NCBI GenBank assembly: GCA_021295835.1
Contig: JAGWBP010000041.1
Coordinates: 1,008 to 11,285, forward strand
Origin: Gemmatimonadota bacterium
GTDB taxonomy: Bacteria > Gemmatimonadota > Gemmatimonadetes > Longimicrobiales > Gaopeijiaceae
Direction of reading: 5' to 3'
Length of the DNA: 10,278 nt
Position 1 is the first letter of the stretch. The number at the start of each line of letters is the position of its first letter. Both the position numbers and the translations under genes were made by a program. Positions 7,394-10,278 of the stretch are shown in pieces. The notes under the pieces were generated by a model, which was given only the letters and a program-made list of their open reading frames with translations, did no database searches and had not been told where the DNA came from.

Positions 7394-7782
7394 CTAGGAG
7401 CCCAGACCCGCACGACGAACTCGAGGCCGTAGAGGTCATAGTCTATGCTTGCCACGGTCACGCGCACCGAGTCCGCCAGCTCGAGCGCAACGATCTCGAG
7501 AGTCGTCAGGTAGGCCAACGAGACGGCTACCGCCGCCGAGTCGGACGACGTGACCTCGAAGACGTCCTTGCCCCGGTTCCTAGAGTTTTCTACACATGCC
7601 GAATTGAGAGCGAAGTACTCCCCGAGTTCGATCTCCGTCGTGTCACCGACCAGCATGTAGAGATCCGGCATCTCGTCGATCCCGCGCCTAGGGGGCGCGT
7701 TCAAGCAATCTTCGCCCGCGCATGCCGGGATGGCCGCGACGACGGCCGCTAGAACGATATGTCTAACTATTCTCATGTTCAT
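7390..7782 (-). CDS. Small Ig-like exported lipoprotein
   Basis: This is an exported protein of 130 residues. An N-terminal signal peptide (Arg/His n-region, LAAVVAAIPAC) ends at Cys21 in a slightly atypical lipobox (Pro at -2). After the Cys-26/Cys-63 region comes one beta-sandwich repeat of the type found in many periplasmic Ig-like modules: MPDLYMLVGDTTEIELGEYF, then VTSSDSAAVAVSL, then SVRVTVAS and FVVRVW. The chosen start is ATG at 7782, which shares its A with the TGA of the metallopeptidase gene (TGATG). No ribosome-binding site precedes it, so translation probably depends on ribosomes finishing the protease. A TTG at 7785 or an ATG at 7776 are alternatives. Function is unknown. Its position suggests a partner, inhibitor or anchoring subunit of the protease. 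Confidence 0.75.
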   Translation of the reverse strand: MNMRIVRHIVLAAVVAAIPACAGEDCLNAPPRRGIDEMPDLYMLVGDTTEIELGEYFALNSACVENSRNRGKDVFEVTSSDSAAVAVSLAYLTTLEIVALELADSVRVTVASIDYDLYGLEFVVRVWAPR

Positions 7783-9461
7783 CAATATGATTTGAGGTTA
7801 TTTTGCCAGGTAACCCGGATGTCGGCGAGATTCCAGTCCTCGGGCTCGTACCTTTCGGCCCCGCGTGTTGTGACGTCCCGCGGAGTTTTGATGTACGGGA
7901 ATACTTCCTCGTGGACCGGAATGTCGACCTGCCGCTCGAGGCACCAGACGATGTTGGACACGTTGATCCGCTTCCACCACTTGTAAATGTATATGTTGCC
8001 AGTTAAAAGGGTCCACCCCACCCAGTACCTGTTCTTGACCTTGCAGGTCTTGAAGACCATGGCGATGTAGACGCCGGAGTACGTCGTCCAGTCGCCCCTC
8101 TCGTTGTCGGCGTCTGTCAGGTCGAGGAAGAGCGCGGCGACGTGCCCCTCGATCTTCGGCTTCTGGCCGTGAGGGGCCTCCTTCCGGCAGAGCCGCCATC
8201 CGGGTATGGAATCTCTCACCGGCTTCGTGGGGTCTCCGAAGTGCTCGAAGCATTCCCGGCGGTACCCATCCGAGCCGATGACGCCAGCGTATTGGGCGAA
8301 GCCCTCCAGCAGCGCGCACCTGACGGAGATGTCGTCGTCCAATTGGTGCGAGAAGCAGCCCCAATCCCAGAAATCCCACGACCTGTCGCCGGTCCACCAC
8401 AGGCCGCCGAGCGCCTTGTGGTGCAGCGCGTGCCCGTACTCGTGCGACGCCACGTAGAGGGCTTGATCTTCCCGGGTGAAACTCGCCCTGAGCGTGATCT
8501 TGTCCGTAATGGGGTTGTACCGCGAGGTGTAGCTTTTGTCAAAGTTTACGCTCCAGTCGACCGGATTCTCCCGGTAGTGCCAGAAGTGTTTGGAGATCCT
8601 CTCGCCCCCGATGTTCAGATGGCGCCACGGCACATACCAATCGGGTTCGACATCGACAATCTTCAGGCGGCCGCAGTCGGACCTGCCCGCCCACCAGTAG
8701 GGGATCACCCATGATCTACCTACGACATACCGCGTCTCCGGCAAATTGCCTTTCCCCTCAAGGTACCACCCCTCCGGCGGACATCCAAAGGCCACGATTC
8801 CGTCCTCGGGGACGATGGTACTCTGAGGGTTGCGCCGAACTCTCCGGTCTTCCCGATACTCATAGGCGTAAAGCTCCATGGCCACCGCGTGCTTGAAGCC
8901 GTCCCGCCAGCTGTTGTAGTATTGCACCCCCACGAACACCGAGTCGGGGTGCCAGGACGTCTTGGTCGAGTCGGGCCGGGACCCCCCTGTCGCCGACCGG
9001 CCGCCGATCCGCCGTCGCGGTCCGGGCACCGGGTGGATGCTATCGGGGAAGAGCGAGTCCTCGAAGTAGCGCGTCAGCTGGCCGTCCGTCTCGTCGACGA
9101 ACATCCAGGCCGAGCGCGACACGTCGTCGAAGAGCCACGGGCCACCGTCCGGACCGTGCGTGTAGGCGTTCACCATCACGTTGTAGTAGCCTGCGGCCTC
9201 GCCGGGAACGGTGTAGGTCTCGCTCCACGTGCCGCCCTTCACAATCGCCGGCAGGTCCCACCTGGCCTTGGCCGGCACCTCCGGGACGCCCGTATCCAGC
9301 GCGTGGTCCATGATCGCCCTGGTCGGCAGCGCGAGCACGACCTCGCCGCCGTCGATCGCCTCCCGCGCGACCCCCTTGATCGTCAGCTCGACGGCTGCAT
9401 TCGACCGCAGGGAGCTGGTGGTCGAGATCGTCAGCCTCAATCGGTCGTCGGTCGGGCTCAC
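7782..9461 (-). CDS. HExxH zinc metallopeptidase, probable surface lipoprotein; start out of frame
   Basis: Numbered from the first conventional in-frame codon (GTG 9461), this reads 559 residues. Residues about 8-122 look like a beta-sandwich domain containing NAYTHGPDGGPWLFDD, and about 172-240 like a second all-beta module. The catalytic part has ASHEYGHALHH (His340, Glu341, His344). LLEGFAQYAG carries Glu386, 42 residues on, as the likely third zinc ligand of a gluzincin. EGHVAALFLDLTD at 438-450 is a motif type seen near the active site of related secreted peptidases. GTG 9461 has no ribosome-binding site and would omit the signal peptide. The same frame continues upstream to a stop at 9711 and encodes a good lipoprotein signal (RRSALLALIS to LVVAC, Cys codon 9584-9582) followed by an acidic linker, but contains no ATG, GTG or TTG. 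The real starts are the ATGs at 9700, 9685 and 9669, which a TCCC repeat puts out of frame. The 3' third is visibly AT-richer than neighbouring genes. Confidence 0.85.
   Translation of the reverse strand: MSPTDDRLRLTISTTSSLRSNAAVELTIKGVAREAIDGGEVVLALPTRAIMDHALDTGVPEVPAKARWDLPAIVKGGTWSETYTVPGEAAGYYNVMVNAYTHGPDGGPWLFDDVSRSAWMFVDETDGQLTRYFEDSLFPDSIHPVPGPRRRIGGRSATGGSRPDSTKTSWHPDSVFVGVQYYNSWRDGFKHAVAMELYAYEYREDRRVRRNPQSTIVPEDGIVAFGCPPEGWYLEGKGNLPETRYVVGRSWVIPYWWAGRSDCGRLKIVDVEPDWYVPWRHLNIGGERISKHFWHYRENPVDWSVNFDKSYTSRYNPITDKITLRASFTREDQALYVASHEYGHALHHKALGGLWWTGDRSWDFWDWGCFSHQLDDDISVRCALLEGFAQYAGVIGSDGYRRECFEHFGDPTKPVRDSIPGWRLCRKEAPHGQKPKIEGHVAALFLDLTDADNERGDWTTYSGVYIAMVFKTCKVKNRYWVGWTLLTGNIYIYKWWKRINVSNIVWCLERQVDIPVHEEVFPYIKTPRDVTTRGAERYEPEDWNLADIRVTWQNNLKSY
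9132..9179 (-). repeat. Source copy of the 47-bp repeat inside the metallopeptidase gene
   Basis: This part of the metallopeptidase gene encodes NAYTHGPDGGPWLFD in the N-terminal beta domain. Its near-copy lies at 7347-7393, 1785 bases away and in the same orientation. Confidence 0.85.
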
Positions 9462-9700
9462 TAGGGCGGCCGTCGGCGTGTCGGCCTCCTCCGTCGCGGG
9501 CTCGGCCAGCGGATGGCCGTCGGCCGCCAGACCCGTCTCAGCGGCGGGCGACGTCGGACCCTCCGTCAGGTCGTCGTCGACGCAGGCGACGACCAGCGGG
9601 GCGAATCCCGCGGAAATCAGCGCGAGAAGCGCGCTCCTTCGAGGGAGGGAGGGAGGGAGGGATGAACATATGTTATGCTCCTCATTACCTTGCTCCTCAT
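9462..9700 (-). other. 5' extension of the metallopeptidase gene: signal peptide, lipobox, acidic linker
   Basis: In the protease frame the minus strand encodes, after the repeat, an Arg-Arg n-region, a hydrophobic stretch and the lipobox LVVAC, with the Cys codon at 9584-9582. A linker rich in Asp, Glu, Thr, Pro and Ala then leads into the beta domain. This is a textbook lipoprotein export signal and shows that the gene really begins upstream of the repeat. With six TCCC units, ATG 9700 would give a pre-peptide of 40 residues before the lipid-bearing Cys. As sequenced, ATG 9700 reaches a TGA at 9619-9617 and ATG 9669 a TGA at 9540-9538. Confidence 0.8.
9643..9662 (-). repeat. (GGGA)5 tetranucleotide repeat ((TCCC)5 on the coding strand)
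   Basis: Five perfect units, 20 bases, lie between the start codons and the signal peptide of the metallopeptidase gene. A four-base unit shifts the reading frame with each gain or loss. It also fits the G-quadruplex pattern on the plus (template) strand: five GGG tracts with single-A loops. Confidence 0.95.
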
Positions 9701-9713
9701 GCTTCGCTCCTCA
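9667..9713 (-). promoter_or_regulatory. Triple ribosome-binding-site/ATG array of the metallopeptidase gene
   Basis: On the minus strand TGAGGAGC occurs three times with periods of 14 and 15 bases. Each copy is followed by an ATG at a workable distance: ATG1 9700-9698 (6 bases after GAGGAG), ATG2 9685-9683 (7 bases), ATG3 9669-9667 (8 bases). ATG1 and ATG2 share a frame; ATG3 is in another. None is in the frame of the signal peptide at the present repeat length. An unrecognised open frame ends 21 bases upstream of ATG1, at 9722. Confidence 0.75.
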
Positions 9714-9721
9714 AGTTGTTG

Positions 9722-10024
9722 TTATGTTATGGTGGAAACCAAGTCGGGAACCGCTTCTGCTCCCGCGATGACTCTGGCGAACACTGGCCGGTCGCGCAAC
9801 AGGGGACGCTCCGAAGGCACCGCCGCTCTCTTCGCTCCGCGAGACGATAGGTGAACCATGTCGAGCTCCCGCGTGAGGAGGTAGCCAAGCTGGTTCACGA
9901 ACCGGTCGACGAGCAGATCCCTGCCGACCCCGACCGATGCTGTGGTGACCTCGCTGGCAAACACCGAGGGGGGTGACCGAAAGGGAGGCGCGTGCATCTG
10001 TGACTCTCGTCGTCCGCCAGCCTA
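9722..10024 (-). pseudogene. Unrecognised open frame, possible gene fragment
   Basis: The minus strand is open from a TAG at 10024-10022 to the TAA at 9724-9722. The first ATG is at 9997, giving 91 residues. Residues about 13-48 (VFASEVTTASVGVGRDLLVD, then a stretch containing NQLGYLLTRELD) look like genuine protein with GC-rich third positions. The ends look random. Just upstream, a different frame reads REVFDRLADDESH, so this may be the frameshifted remains of one longer gene. I do not recognise a family. It lies between the dinB fragment and the metallopeptidase start and has no clear ribosome-binding site. Confidence 0.35.
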
Positions 10025-10039
10025 TCGAACACCTCCCGC

Positions 10040-10178
10040 GCGCGACGTGGGCGGCCACGGTGAACATTGCCGGATCGGGCGCGAATGCCGAGTCCCCCTC
10101 CGAGAAGGCAGACGCCGTGCCCTGGAAGTACGCGAGCGAAGTGCGAAGCCGTGCGGCGAGAGTCTGCTGGAGATCCAT
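10040..10178 (-). pseudogene. dinB-like gene fragment (first 46 codons)
   Basis: ATG at 10178 and the following 46 codons repeat the start of the intact dinB-like protein (MDLQQTLAARLRTSLAYFQG through AAHVA) with only a few changes (Phe7 to Leu, Glu28 to Gly). At 10040 the similarity ends abruptly. The frame runs on into unrelated sequence and lacks the HxxHH motif, so this copy cannot form a DinB fold. Its ribosome-binding site is retained, so a fusion peptide could still be translated. Confidence 0.85.
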
Positions 10179-10199
10179 CGCATCCCCCTTGATCCTCAG
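10040..10199 (-). repeat. 160-bp direct repeat, copy B
   Basis: This is the partner of 6908-7067, offset by exactly 3132 bases, with four substitutions and no gaps. The two copies bracket the protease-lipoprotein cassette. Confidence 0.95.
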
Positions 10200-10209
10200 C
10201 CCCCCTTAT

Positions 10210-10245
10210 TCACGAATGGTCGTGAGGCGGGGCGACGTGAGGCGG
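10210..10245. repeat. Inverted and direct short repeats upstream of the dinB fragment
   Basis: TCACGA-ATGG-TCGTGA (10210-10225) is a perfect 6-bp dyad. CGTGAGGCGG occurs at 10221-10230 and again at 10236-10245. They sit 30-70 bases upstream of the fragment's ATG at 10178 and could be a regulatory site of the ancestral gene. No regulator can be named. Confidence 0.4.
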
Positions 10246-10278
10246 CAAGTGCTTTAGATTCAGAGTGTTAGAAGAATT

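Noticed and set aside
7160..7432. Plus-strand open frame with a protein-like stretch (EPVWFVELDGVHLGG)
   Set aside because: No ribosome-binding site, no recognised family, and its second half is antisense to the Ig-like lipoprotein gene. It could be a gene scrap but cannot be supported.
6573..7439. A longer 288-residue version of the dinB-like protein starting near 7439
   Set aside because: The extra 131 residues are low-complexity Arg/Pro/Ala sequence crossing a hairpin and the protease scrap. The ATG at 7046 has a good ribosome-binding site and begins at the normal family position, and the same start is preserved in the duplicated copy.
9461..9461. GTG at 9461 as the true start of the metallopeptidase
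   Set aside because: No ribosome-binding site, and a convincing lipoprotein signal peptide lies in the same frame directly upstream. Starting here would leave the peptidase in the cytoplasm.
1..10278. CRISPR array, tRNA or rRNA genes, IS element
   Set aside because: No regularly spaced repeats, no cloverleaf or rRNA-like segment and no transposase reading frame were recognised; the 160-bp repeats lack transposon-type ends.

Overview
The window is GC-rich bacterial chromosomal DNA. The gene content is a DinB-fold protein, secreted lipoproteins including one with an Ig-like fold, GTG/TTG starts and a fused HyuA/HyuB enzyme. This would fit a Gemmatimonadota-like or related environmental lineage, but that is only an impression from protein style. 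No rRNA, tRNA or marker gene is present to settle it.

Layout. The left edge (1-776, + strand) holds most of a tyrosine recombinase whose N-terminus lies outside the window. Everything else that looks functional is on the minus strand. Reading in the direction of transcription from the right, there is first a mosaic region (about 9722-10278). It contains a 5' fragment of a dinB gene and an unrecognised open frame. Next comes a two-gene cassette: a probable lipoprotein zinc metallopeptidase (7782 to about 9700) overlapping a small Ig-like lipoprotein (7390-7782). Scrambled DNA follows (about 7068-7389), then an intact dinB-like gene (6573-7046). A promoter/operator region with two near-identical tandem dyads (6508-6547) precedes a two-gene operon: a fused HyuA-HyuB ATP-dependent enzyme (2528-6364) and a SulP/SLC26 anion transporter (909-2531), joined by a TTGA stop/start overlap.

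The most striking structure is the 5' end of the metallopeptidase gene. Three ribosome-binding-site-plus-ATG units sit in a row, in two reading frames. They are followed by a (GGGA)5 tetranucleotide repeat (TCCC on the coding strand), and only then by the lipoprotein signal peptide. With five repeat units none of the three ATGs is in frame with the signal peptide and protease. Gain of one unit would put ATG1/ATG2 in frame, and loss of one would put ATG3 in frame. This is the architecture of a phase-variable contingency locus with graded output. The downstream lipoprotein starts inside the protease stop codon (TGATG), so it would probably switch too.

The cassette lies between two direct copies of a 160-bp segment (6908-7067 and 10040-10199, 4 mismatches) that covers the dinB start. 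A 47-bp scrap of the protease gene itself is also present beyond the lipoprotein gene. The region has therefore been rearranged by duplication or recombination, and could in principle lose a 3.1-kb unit by recombination.
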